Below, one piece after another: positions 33,909 through 42,423 of a DNA stretch of 64,000 bases. The notes under the pieces were generated by a model. The model had not been told where the DNA came from. It saw only the letters and a program-made list of their open reading frames with translations, and searched no databases. A program made the translations under genes and the position numbers. How positions within the stretch are numbered: the stretch's first letter is position 1; every line of letters begins with the position of its first letter. This stretch comes from Ketobacter sp964016105 (GTDB lineage: Bacteria; Pseudomonadota; Gammaproteobacteria; Pseudomonadales; Ketobacteraceae), in contig CAXHEX010000022.1 in NCBI GenBank assembly GCA_964016105.1, forward strand, positions 1 to 64,000, read 5' to 3'.

Positions 33909-33923
33909 ATTTCAGACTGAAAT
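33909..33923. promoter_or_regulatory. 15-base palindrome near the dehydrogenase start
   Basis: ATTTCAG-A-CTGAAAT is a perfect 7-1-7 inverted repeat, 50 bases before the start codon, placed where it could cover a promoter. No known family is assigned. The rest of the 368-base gap (33606-33973) shows no coding sequence. Confidence 0.4.
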
Positions 33924-33973
33924 TCGATACTAGTGCGCCCATGCAGGTTAATGGGCAAATAGAGGGTAGAAGC

Positions 33974-35776
33974 ATGCCAGATTACAAAGCTCCCAGACGA
34001 GATATGCAATTTGTAGTTCATGAAGTGCTGAATTATGAAGAGCACTACAAAAACTTGCGTGGCGACGAAGAAGTTAACCGCGAGTTGATAGACGCGATTA
34101 TGGAAGAAGGCGCGAAGTTCGCAGAGAATGAACTGGCTCCCCTAAACCGAACCGGCGACGAGGAAGGCTGTCGCTTTGAAGGCGGAGAAGTAAGTACGCC
34201 AAAAGGCTTTAAAGAAGCCTATGCCAAGTACGTTGAAGGCGGTTGGCCTGCTCTTAGCGCGCCCATAGAAGAAGGCGGCCAAGGTCTGCCCAGTTCACTG
34301 GGTATTGTCATCAGCGAAATGGTTGGTACAGCCAACTGGTCTTGGGGCATGTATCCCGGTTTGAGTCACGGTGCTGTGAAAACCCTTGAGAGCCACGGTA
34401 CTCCGGAGCAGAAAGAGAAATATCTGACCCGTCTTATCAGCGGCGAGTGGACTGGAACCATGTGCTTGACCGAGCCCCATTGTGGCACGGACCTGGGTAT
34501 TTTGCGTACCAAAGCTGAGCCCAATGCTGATGGATCCTACAGCATTACTGGCACCAAGATTTTTATCTCCGCCGGCGAACACGACATGGTAGACAACATT
34601 GTTCACATCGTTCTGGCGCGTCTGCCTGACGCACCTGCCGGTACCAAAGGCATTTCCCTTTTCATTGTGCCCAAGTTCAACGTAAATGACGACGGCAGCA
34701 TGGGCGACCGCAACGGTGTTGTGTGTGGCTCCATCGAGCATAAAATGGGTATCAAAGCGTCAGCCACTTGTGTGCTCAATTTTGAAGGCGCTAAAGGCTA
34801 CTTGATTGGGCCACCTAACCGTGGTCTTAACTGCATGTTCACCTTTATGAACACCGCGCGAATTGGTACTGCCCTGCAGGGTGTGGCTGCCAGTGAAGGC
34901 TCTTATCAAGGTGCCCTAACCTATGCGAAAGAGCGTCTTGCAATGCGCGCACTGAGTGGCCCGAAAGCACCGGATAAAGAAGCCGATCCTATCATTGTTC
35001 ATCCCGATGTGCGTCGCATGCTGCTGACCCAGAAAGCATTTGCTGAAGGTGGACGGGCGTTGTTGTTATACCTGTCTATGCAGGGCGATATCGTTGAACA
35101 GGCAGAAGACGAAGAAGCCAAGAAACTGGCAGACGACCTGTTGGCTTTCCTGACTCCCATTGCAAAGGCGTTTTGTACTGAGACGGGTCTTGAAGCGGCC
35201 AACCATGGTGTTCAGGTATTCGGTGGTCACGGTTTTATTCGTGAATGGGGTATGGAGCAGATTGTTCGTGATACCCGTATTGCCACGTTGTATGAAGGTA
35301 CCACCGGTATCCAGGCTTTGGACCTGCTGGGTCGAAAAGTTATGTTAACCCAGGGTGCGTTGCTAAAGAACTTTACTAAGATCGTCTACCAGTTCTGCAA
35401 AGCTAATGCAGATAACGAAGAGCTTAAGTCGTTCGTTGAACCACTGGCAGCGGTCAACAAAGAGTGGGGTGATATGACCACTCAGATTGGCATGCGAGCC
35501 ATGGCCAATCAGGAAGAAATCGGTGCTGCTGCGGTGGATTACCTGATGTACAGCGGCTATATCTGTCTGGCTTATTTCTGGGCTGAAATGGCGAAAGTGG
35601 CGAAGGAGAAATTGGCCGCCGGAACCTCCGATGAGGCTTTCTACACCGCAAAAATCCAGACTGCGAATTTCTACTTCAAACGTATTCTGCCTCGCACCAA
35701 GTCTTTGGCTGCCACTATCGATGGCGGTTTAGACAGCTTGATGGATATGGAAGTGGACAACTTCGGATTCTATTAA
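33974..35776 (+). CDS. Acyl-CoA dehydrogenase, DmdC-type with C-terminal extension
   Basis: FAD-dependent dehydrogenase of 600 residues, longer than the usual 380 because of an N-terminal extension and a C-terminal domain typical of the 3-methylmercaptopropionyl-CoA dehydrogenase (DmdC) group. The FAD/substrate segments MCLTEPHCGTDLGILRTKAE and IEHKMGIKASATCVLNFEGA, GGHGFIREWGMEQIVRDTRI, and the catalytic-Glu region YEGTTGIQALDLLGRK are present. Start MPDYKAPRRDMQFVVHEVL at 33974. The substrate is unresolved; many relatives act on ordinary acyl-CoAs. The leader is rich in operator-like sites. Confidence 0.88.
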   Translation: MPDYKAPRRDMQFVVHEVLNYEEHYKNLRGDEEVNRELIDAIMEEGAKFAENELAPLNRTGDEEGCRFEGGEVSTPKGFKEAYAKYVEGGWPALSAPIEEGGQGLPSSLGIVISEMVGTANWSWGMYPGLSHGAVKTLESHGTPEQKEKYLTRLISGEWTGTMCLTEPHCGTDLGILRTKAEPNADGSYSITGTKIFISAGEHDMVDNIVHIVLARLPDAPAGTKGISLFIVPKFNVNDDGSMGDRNGVVCGSIEHKMGIKASATCVLNFEGAKGYLIGPPNRGLNCMFTFMNTARIGTALQGVAASEGSYQGALTYAKERLAMRALSGPKAPDKEADPIIVHPDVRRMLLTQKAFAEGGRALLLYLSMQGDIVEQAEDEEAKKLADDLLAFLTPIAKAFCTETGLEAANHGVQVFGGHGFIREWGMEQIVRDTRIATLYEGTTGIQALDLLGRKVMLTQGALLKNFTKIVYQFCKANADNEELKSFVEPLAAVNKEWGDMTTQIGMRAMANQEEIGAAAVDYLMYSGYICLAYFWAEMAKVAKEKLAAGTSDEAFYTAKIQTANFYFKRILPRTKSLAATIDGGLDSLMDMEVDNFGFY

Positions 35777-35800
35777 ACGGTTTCCCTCTGTAGTCCTTGG

Positions 35801-35829
35801 CCCGCTATCTTTAGCGGGCTTTTTTTTGC
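35801..35829 (+). terminator. Intrinsic terminator after the acyl-CoA dehydrogenase
   Basis: CCCGCTA and TAGCGGG pair around a short loop and are followed by eight T residues. The opposite gene stops seven bases further on. Confidence 0.88.
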
Positions 35830-35836
35830 CTGGCAA

Positions 35837-37276
35837 TTAACGAACTAAATCGGTCCAAGATTTACCTTTGCTGTCGTCGTTATCGCCAAAGTCGCCGAAG
35901 TCATCGAAGTCGTCAGCATCAGCGTCATCGAAATCGTCTACATCCGCTAAGGCCGCTGCTTGCCTGGCTTCTTCTTCCGCCTGTATGCGAGCAAGTTCCT
36001 GCTGTTTTCTTTGTTCAGTGACGCGTTGTTGTTCTTGCGCCAGCTTGCGCGCTTTTTCTTCCTGCAGTCGTTTTTTCTCTGCAATTAACTGCTTTTGTCT
36101 GGCTGCTTCCTGGCTGGCTTTGCGTTGCTGTAAAGCCAGTGCCGCTTTCTGCTTTTTAATATTCTCAGACGCCACTTTGTGGCAGGCGCTGGTGTTGTTC
36201 ATTAGTTTGGAAAATGTATTGCTTGCCTTCCAACTGGGGTATTGTTTCACCGTCGCGATCAGTTTTCTGTCGCTGGTAACCTTACGTTTTAGATCCGCGG
36301 ATTTTTTATACTCACCTTCCGCCTTGGCCACATCCAAGTTTGAAGTTAGAACCTCGCTGATGGATTTGGCGCTTTCGCAGGTTTGCTGTGATTTGGCCAG
36401 CAGGCTGATACCGGCATCTATGTCTTTTTCCAATGCGCGTTTGTTTTTGGTGGCTGTTCTTATACGGTCTGAAGTGGCGCCTTCACAGGTGGTGGCAATA
36501 TCAATCAGTTTCTGTAATTGGACGCTTTCTGCCTTTGTGGGGTGGGCTTTGATGTGGTCAAAGGCGTCGCTGTGTTTTCTTGCTTGTTTTTTGGCTTTTG
36601 CGAATGCGTTCATTTTCGCGTTTACGCTTGCAAGCTTGTCTAAACTAAATGAGGGCGAGGAGATGGCCTGGTTCGCTTCCTCACAGAGCTTGTTTGCATT
36701 TTTATAGTCAGTGGTAGCTTGAGCAATGGTTTCCATCAGGGCGTTTTCTTTTTCTTGGGCCGCAGCCAGCTTCTCTTCCACCCGCGCGCAGGATCTGACT
36801 TTAGACGCCAGCGCAAACACGTCCATTATGGTTTCTGTAATGATCATGGCGTCATCACGATGACGCTTATACTCATCAAAATGGGTCTCGGCGGTAGCGG
36901 TGTCACCGCTGTAAAGAGCATCTTTAGCCTGATCGCAATAGACAAAGCCTTTTTCCAGAATGGGGGTGGCTTCAGCACGTTTTATGTTGGTCTCGACCCG
37001 CTCGCAGTAACGCAGGTTGGAATCCATATCCCGTTGAGCCGTGGTTAGGATGCTGCGGTCAATGGATTTTGCCGTTTCTAAGTGTTTTAGGTATATTTTG
37101 AATTTTCGTTTAGCCGCCGAGAGACTTTTGGTCCGCAGGGTGTTGGCTTCAGTGCAGGCTTTATAGCCTTTTATGTATTCGTTTACCGCGTCGTCGAATT
37201 GATCCGCTAGCGCTTCTATCGGTATTAGTGCGATAGCCAGAATCACGTTGGCGATAACTCTTTGCCTCAACTTCAT
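35837..37276 (-). CDS. Unrecognised periplasmic cysteine-repeat coiled-coil protein
   Basis: A 479-residue protein with a signal peptide (MKLRQRVIANVILAIALIPI, likely cleaved after EALA). Eight cysteines at about 41/91, 114/163, 198/264 and 300/365 form four units. The first Cys of each unit lies in a CxxA context (ACTEAN, YCDQAK, LCEEAN, TCESAK); the second usually in Cxx(V/A). This suggests four helical hairpins, each closed by one disulfide. A basic coiled coil (about 370-440) and an Asp/Phe-rich acidic tail follow. No family is recognised and no function is assigned. Next to it are a convergent dehydrogenase and a 449-base gap. Confidence 0.75.
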   Translation of the reverse strand: MKLRQRVIANVILAIALIPIEALADQFDDAVNEYIKGYKACTEANTLRTKSLSAAKRKFKIYLKHLETAKSIDRSILTTAQRDMDSNLRYCERVETNIKRAEATPILEKGFVYCDQAKDALYSGDTATAETHFDEYKRHRDDAMIITETIMDVFALASKVRSCARVEEKLAAAQEKENALMETIAQATTDYKNANKLCEEANQAISSPSFSLDKLASVNAKMNAFAKAKKQARKHSDAFDHIKAHPTKAESVQLQKLIDIATTCEGATSDRIRTATKNKRALEKDIDAGISLLAKSQQTCESAKSISEVLTSNLDVAKAEGEYKKSADLKRKVTSDRKLIATVKQYPSWKASNTFSKLMNNTSACHKVASENIKKQKAALALQQRKASQEAARQKQLIAEKKRLQEEKARKLAQEQQRVTEQRKQQELARIQAEEEARQAAALADVDDFDDADADDFDDFGDFGDNDDSKGKSWTDLVR

Positions 37277-37725
37277 TTAATTGTGTTCCTGTGCTGTACC
37301 GTCCCATAAATAGTCGCAGGTTGTCTTACTACCTTAACAACTTAAATGCATAAGGTCTTTTTAAGTTCCCTCTAACCTAATGATATTTCTGATAAATGGT
37401 CTAAGCATCTATAAATATAGTTCAAGTTGCGTCTGGGTTATAGTGAGTTGAGTGAATTAAGTTGTTTAATTGCTTGACGTAGTTCGCAAATTTGCTCGCC
37501 TGGCTGATCAAATAATAATCAAGTTGGGTTTGTGGAGCCGCTGTTTTTGCGGGCTAATTGATGTGGATAGGAGGGTTAACCGATAGGAATATTACGCTAC
37601 ATATTATGCTTGTTAGTAATCGGTAACTAGCGGTTTAGTTTTCAGCCAATTGTGGCATAATGTGCGGCCTCTTTACTATGAGCTGCTGCACAACTTTCTG
37701 ATTTGGATTGGGGGATACCACTTAC
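37277..37725. other. 449-base divergent intergenic region
   Basis: AT-rich gap between the periplasmic cysteine-repeat gene (-) and the acyltransferase gene (+). Apart from a promoter near 37653 no coding frame, tRNA or clear terminator was seen. It must also contain the promoter of the - strand gene. Confidence 0.5.
37653..37661 (+). promoter_or_regulatory. Extended -10 promoter for the acyltransferase
   Basis: TGG followed directly by CATAAT matches an extended -10 element with five of six bases; the -35 region is weak. It lies 65 bases before the start codon. Confidence 0.45.
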
Positions 37726-38631
37726 ATGCTGTCGTTCTTGCCGGCACCGCTGAAAGGCGCATTGGCGTTTCTGTTGATATGCCTTAATACGATTATTCTG
37801 GTTCCCGCTTTGATGTTGCTCACCCTTCTTAAGCTGCTTTTCCCCATTTTGACGTGGCAAAAATGGATGACCGCCGGTTGTATTGTTGTTGCAGAGGTGT
37901 GGCAGGCAAATAACCGTCGCACGGTGGAATTGGTTAACCCCATCCAGGTAGACCTGATGGGTGCGGAAGGCTTGCATTACCATGGCTGGTATTTGGTGAG
38001 CTGTAATCACCAGAGCTGGAGTGACATCCTCATTTTACAGCATGTATTTAATCGAAAAATTCCCATGTTGAAATTCTTTCTAAAGCAGGAGTTAATTTGG
38101 GTGCCTCTATTGGGGGTGGCCTGGTGGGCCCTGGACTTCCCTTTTATGAAACGTTATTCCAAGTCGTTTCTAGAGAAGCATCCAGAATTGAAGGGGAAAG
38201 ACCTGGAAACAACCAAAAAGGCCTGCGAAAAGTTTAAACGAATCCCCGTTTCGGTGATGAACTTTTTGGAGGGGACGCGTTTCACCCACCAGAAACAAAA
38301 AGCTCAGCAGTCGCCATATCAGCACCTTTTAAAACCGAAAACCGGTGGTGTGGCATTTGTACTGTCCGCTATGGGGGGTCAGTTACGGTCCATGTTGGAT
38401 GTAACCATAGTTTATCATGACGATGATATCGGTTTTTGGGATCTACTTTCCGGTAGAACTCGTCATGTATCTGTCCATGTTACGGAACGTCAGATTCCTG
38501 AGGGGTTTTCAGCGGGCGATTATGAGAATGATGCTCAATTTCGTGCTGAGATACAGGACTGGGTCAGTGGAATATGGGTGGAGAAAGACCGATTGATTGG
38601 GTCCATTAAGGCCCAGTCAACCACAACTTAA
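37726..38631 (+). CDS. 1-acyl-glycerol-3-phosphate acyltransferase-like protein (YihG type)
   Basis: Membrane acyltransferase of the PlsC superfamily. It has 301 residues from the ATG at 37726, 11 bases after GGGGGA. An N-terminal hydrophobic region of about 40 residues precedes the HxxxxD-type motif NHQSWSDILILQHVF. KFFLKQELIWVPLLGVAWWA and FLEGTRFTHQKQ (the EGTR motif) follow. The size and motif set resemble E. coli YihG rather than PlsC itself. Confidence 0.85.
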   Translation: MLSFLPAPLKGALAFLLICLNTIILVPALMLLTLLKLLFPILTWQKWMTAGCIVVAEVWQANNRRTVELVNPIQVDLMGAEGLHYHGWYLVSCNHQSWSDILILQHVFNRKIPMLKFFLKQELIWVPLLGVAWWALDFPFMKRYSKSFLEKHPELKGKDLETTKKACEKFKRIPVSVMNFLEGTRFTHQKQKAQQSPYQHLLKPKTGGVAFVLSAMGGQLRSMLDVTIVYHDDDIGFWDLLSGRTRHVSVHVTERQIPEGFSAGDYENDAQFRAEIQDWVSGIWVEKDRLIGSIKAQSTTT

Positions 38632-38679
38632 TTTAGTGTTTTTTATTGTTTTTTTGTTGTTAATAGAAGGGTTTGAAGT

Positions 38680-39132
38680 ATGTCTGAATTAGGGCAAGGC
38701 TCCACTGAAACGAATTTGGCTCAATTGTTTATGCGAGCGTTTTATTGGGCTGATGAGGGGTTGCAAAACGCGCTTAAAAAAGAAGGCTGGCCTACAATCA
38801 CTCGGGCTCAGTCTTTGGTATTCGTAAATATTGGGGAAGGGGTAACACGTCCATCGGAAATTGCGGCTCGTGTGGGCGTGACTCGCCAAGCTATACACCA
38901 AACCATCAACGAAATGGTTGAATTAGGTTATTTAACACTTGAGCCCGACCCCAAGGATCGTCGCGCCAAGGTGGTGGTCTACACTGAAAAAGGTGAGAAA
39001 GTGGGTGGTACTGCCGCTCAGGCTCTTAAGGAAATAGAAAGCTCTCTGTCTCACCGTATTGGTACTGAACGAGTGGGTGCTTTGCGAGAGGCCTTAGCTC
39101 AGGAATGGGGTGCTCCATTCCAATCTCTGTAA
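38680..39132 (+). CDS. MarR family transcriptional regulator
   Basis: A 150-residue winged-helix protein. The helix-turn-helix is PSEIAARVGVTRQAIHQTIN, followed by the wing LTLEPDPKDRRAKVVVYTEK. It lies 48 bases after the acyltransferase gene in the same direction. Targets and ligand are unknown. Its start MSELGQGSTE is the only clear one. Confidence 0.88.
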   Translation: MSELGQGSTETNLAQLFMRAFYWADEGLQNALKKEGWPTITRAQSLVFVNIGEGVTRPSEIAARVGVTRQAIHQTINEMVELGYLTLEPDPKDRRAKVVVYTEKGEKVGGTAAQALKEIESSLSHRIGTERVGALREALAQEWGAPFQSL

Positions 39133-39155
39133 GCTAAAGCCTGACTGGATCCTGA

Positions 39156-40493
39156 CTAGCTGTTGTTTTGACGGCTAGTCCGGCGTCTGGGGTTTCTTCT
39201 GCGGCGGTTATTGTGATTATGACTGTCGCGTTCTTTTTCCCGTTCACTATTCTGCTGCGGGGCGGGTACCGCTTCCAATAGTTCGGATTCAGGTTGTGAA
39301 CACTCTAATTTTGATTCCAGTAACTGCTCAATGGCAGGAAGTTGAAATGCATCTTCTTCACAAGCAAAGCTGATGCTTGTGCCTGACTTTCCTGCTCGAC
39401 CAGTACGGCCGATGCGATGCACGTAATCTTCCGGGTCTTCCGGCAAGGTGTAGTTGATAACGTGGGTAATGTCATCAATATGAATGCCTCTTCCTGCCAC
39501 ATCGGTGGCCACTAACACCCGAATTCGACCTTCGCGAAAGCCTTCCAGTACCTTTATGCGTTTTTGCTGGGGTACATCCCCCGACAGTGTGGCGCACTTG
39601 ATGCCATGGTCACGCAATTTATGGGTGAGGTCTCGAGTTTCATCGCGCCGGTTGGCGAAAATCATGACTCTTTCCAGCTTGTTTTGGGTGATCAGGTTGT
39701 AGAGAAGGGTGAATTTTTCTTCTCCGGTGACGATATACACCTTTTGATCCACGGTGTCTGCCGCCACCGTGTCTGATTCCACTTCCAGTTGCTCTGCATT
39801 TACTGTCCAACTGGAAGACAGGTTCATAATATCTTCTGTGAAGGTGGCACTGAACAGCAAAGTCTGGCGAAATTCCCGGAATGGGGTCTCTCGGATTAAA
39901 CGTTTTACGTCTGGAATGAAACCCATGTCCAACATGCGGTCCGCTTCATCGATAACCAGAATTTCCACTTCGCTTAGAAACAAATCTTTGTTCTTCACAA
40001 AATCAATTAATCTACCGGGCGTCCCCACCACGATGTCCAAAATCTCATTTTGTAGCCGTCTCTGTTGCTTCTGGTAATCCATCCCTCCCACGATACTCAT
40101 TAGGGTGAGGGATGTGTGTTTGACCAATTGCATGGCGTCCTTTTCGATCTGCATGGCCAGTTCCCGGGTGGGTGCCAGTATCAGTGCGCGAGGCTCACCA
40201 TTGAAGCGCTCTTCCTGTTCCGGCTCCAAAAGCAGTCTATTTATGACGGTAATGAGAAAAGCCGCCGTTTTACCGGTTCCTGTTTGCGCCTTTCCTATGA
40301 CATCCTTGCCTTGCAGGCTGTAGGGCAGGGCAAGAGACTGAATAGGGGTGGCGAACTCAAAGCCCATTTCGTCAATGCCTTGCTGCAGGCTGGATTCCAG
40401 TTGCAATGATGCAAAACGCAGTAAGGGCGATTCGTTGTCTTTGTGTTCCGCTTCCGTCATGGGCAGTCTGCTACCTTTGTTGTTGAGCTTCAT
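39156..40493 (-). CDS. rhlB: DEAD-box RNA helicase RhlB-like
   Basis: ATP-dependent RNA helicase, in E. coli a degradosome partner. It has 445 residues. Q motif and motif I GKAQTGTGKTAAFLITVINR, PTRELAMQ, DEAD box LVIDEADRMLDMGF, SAT, and motif VI HRIGRTGRAGKSG are present. The C-terminal tail is Arg/Asn-rich (RRRRNPRRRTSRQNNS), likely an RNA-binding extension. The start could instead be the ATG at 40460. RhlB versus another DEAD subfamily is judged from sequence style and is less certain. Confidence 0.85.
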   Translation of the reverse strand: MKLNNKGSRLPMTEAEHKDNESPLLRFASLQLESSLQQGIDEMGFEFATPIQSLALPYSLQGKDVIGKAQTGTGKTAAFLITVINRLLLEPEQEERFNGEPRALILAPTRELAMQIEKDAMQLVKHTSLTLMSIVGGMDYQKQQRRLQNEILDIVVGTPGRLIDFVKNKDLFLSEVEILVIDEADRMLDMGFIPDVKRLIRETPFREFRQTLLFSATFTEDIMNLSSSWTVNAEQLEVESDTVAADTVDQKVYIVTGEEKFTLLYNLITQNKLERVMIFANRRDETRDLTHKLRDHGIKCATLSGDVPQQKRIKVLEGFREGRIRVLVATDVAGRGIHIDDITHVINYTLPEDPEDYVHRIGRTGRAGKSGTSISFACEEDAFQLPAIEQLLESKLECSQPESELLEAVPAPQQNSEREKERDSHNHNNRRRRNPRRRTSRQNNS

Positions 40494-40516
40494 TTTTCGG
40501 CTCGGCTAAGACTACC

Positions 40517-41134
40517 CTATCCCATTTGAAATACAAGCAGCTGATTGTTAGCAGGCATGGATACGTCTTGCACTAAGGATAGACCAGCCTCAGAGGCGAG
40601 GGCACTGACTGCTTCAAAATCCCGAATTGAGCGGTTGGGGTCGGTTTGTTTTAACCACTCATTGAACTGTTGGTTGCTGGGGCTGGTGAAGTCGCCTTTA
40701 TATTTAAACGGGCCATAGAAGAACGCAAAACCATGGCTCTTGAGTAGAGAGGGAATGGCCTCAAACAGCTGTATTACGGCTGGCCAGGACATTATATGCA
40801 GGGTGTTGGCGCTAAACAGATGATGGTGTGGCGCCGGCCTTTGCTCGGATTGGGTGACATCAAATTTCAGAGGGGGGCGCAGATTGGGCAGATTGGCTTC
40901 TTGAATCCACAGTTGTATGCCGTGGTGGTTTTCCTGCAGATCGGATGTTTGCCAATGGATATGTGGTAGCTGAGCCGCCATGTAAGCAGCGTGTTGCCCG
41001 GTTCCGCTACCCACCTCCAAGAGCGTATCTTGTCCCGGTTTCAGCTTGTCTTGCTGCAGGTACTTCATTAATACCTGCAAAATCGGCGATTTATTGTTTT
41101 CGCAGGCTTGAGAAAATGGCTTACTGTCTGTCAT
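40517..41134 (-). CDS. DUF938 class I SAM-dependent methyltransferase
   Basis: A 205-residue protein with FSQACENNKSPILQVLMKYL at the N-terminus and the SAM motif LLEVGSGTGQHAAYMAAQLP. The family motifs INTLHIMSW-like SANTLHIMSW and YGPFKYKGDFTSPSNQQFNE are diagnostic for DUF938. The substrate is unknown. It lies 23 bases upstream of rhlB in the same direction. Confidence 0.85.
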   Translation of the reverse strand: MTDSKPFSQACENNKSPILQVLMKYLQQDKLKPGQDTLLEVGSGTGQHAAYMAAQLPHIHWQTSDLQENHHGIQLWIQEANLPNLRPPLKFDVTQSEQRPAPHHHLFSANTLHIMSWPAVIQLFEAIPSLLKSHGFAFFYGPFKYKGDFTSPSNQQFNEWLKQTDPNRSIRDFEAVSALASEAGLSLVQDVSMPANNQLLVFQMG

Positions 41135-41276
41135 TTCTAACCCCCAAATTATGTGGTAGCGGTGAGCAAAGGCCGGATCCCTGGGTTTCAGAGTACTATG
41201 CAGAGGCGAAATTATTCCAGTAGTATTGGGGAAGAATTCTCTGTGGTAGCAGGTCCCATCCTGTTGGGTGAAGTCT

Positions 41277-42410
41277 ATGGAAGTGCATATAGAGCGCAGT
41301 TTTGACGATCTACCGAAATCTTTGCTATCTCAGTTAGCTCGTGGTGGCAGCAATCCTTTCATGAGTAGCCATTTTCTTGGGGCTCTGGAGAGCAGTCAGT
41401 GCGTGTCTCCCCAGCAGGGATGGCAGCCTCAGCATCTCTGGATTGAGTCTGATGGGCAGCCTAACTTTTACATGCCGCTGTACCTGAAGAGCCACTCCTG
41501 GGGAGAGTTCGTATTTGATCAGAGCTGGGCTCAAGCCTACCGGCGGGTTGGATTGAATTACTACCCGAAGCTGGTGACGGCCATTCCATTTACACCCAGT
41601 CTTGGGCCCCGTTGGTGGTGCGCTCTGCCCGCCCAGGAAGATGCTTGCCTGGCATTGGCGTTAGGCAAAATTGAGCAGCTCTCGAATCAGCTCCACGCTT
41701 CAAGCTGGCATTTGCTTTTTTCAAAGACTGCGCTGAAAATCGACGGGCCATCACTTTTGGCCCGCAGAGATACCCAGTTCCACTGGATGAATCGGGACTA
41801 TGAAAGCTTTGATCAGTTTTTAGAGCTGCTTAAATCCCGTAAACGAAAGAGCATTCGCCGAGAAAGAGAAAAAGTAGAAGAACAAGGTGTCACATTAACC
41901 CGCAAGCTGGGTAGCGCACTTGACTCAGAAGACTGGCAACAATTTTATCACTGTTACTGTAACACCTATCGGGAAAGGGGAATGGAGCCCTACCTTAATC
42001 TGTCTTTTTTCAAGCAGGTCGGGCAAACCCTATCAGAACAAATTATGATGGTTCAGGCTCACCGACAAGGTCAGAATATTGCCAATGCCATCTTCTTTTT
42101 TGATGATGACGTGCTCTATGGACGACATTGGGGGGCGCTTGAAAAAGTGGACTGTTTGCACTTCGAGGCCTGTTTTTATCAGGGTATCGAGTTTTGCATA
42201 GAAAAAGGTTTGCAGCGGTTTGATCCTGGCACCCAGGGTGAACATAAACTTATGCGTGGGTTTGAGCCCGTGACCACAGACTCTTTTCATTGGATTCACC
42301 ACCACGGGTTTCGTGATGCCATCGCGGAGTATCTGCAGACAGAATCCTCACAAATGGAGCGTTATCATCAAACAGCAACGGAATACTTGCCCTTTAAAAA
42401 TGATTCTTGA
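41277..42410 (+). CDS. FemAB/GNAT-like protein (COG3146, DUF482 type)
   Basis: A 377-residue protein from the ATG at 41277; a GTG three codons earlier is possible. It begins with NPFMSSHFLGALESS-type residues, has ALPAQEDAC and the family blocks FLELLKSRKRKSIRREREKV and GRHWGALEKVDCLHFEACFY, with QGIEFCIEKGLQRFDPGTQG near the end. Members resemble FemAB peptidyl- or acyltransferases, but the donor and acceptor are not known. It is convergent with the M48 gene, 13 bases away. Confidence 0.8.
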   Translation: MEVHIERSFDDLPKSLLSQLARGGSNPFMSSHFLGALESSQCVSPQQGWQPQHLWIESDGQPNFYMPLYLKSHSWGEFVFDQSWAQAYRRVGLNYYPKLVTAIPFTPSLGPRWWCALPAQEDACLALALGKIEQLSNQLHASSWHLLFSKTALKIDGPSLLARRDTQFHWMNRDYESFDQFLELLKSRKRKSIRREREKVEEQGVTLTRKLGSALDSEDWQQFYHCYCNTYRERGMEPYLNLSFFKQVGQTLSEQIMMVQAHRQGQNIANAIFFFDDDVLYGRHWGALEKVDCLHFEACFYQGIEFCIEKGLQRFDPGTQGEHKLMRGFEPVTTDSFHWIHHHGFRDAIAEYLQTESSQMERYHQTATEYLPFKNDS

Positions 42411-42423
42411 AAGCTGCTCAGTG

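Noticed and set aside
35868..36707. 279-residue Ser/Cys/Ala-rich open frame on +
   Set aside because: Antisense to the periplasmic repeat protein. The repetitive Ser/Leu/Cys composition comes from the Lys/Glu/Ala codons of the true gene.
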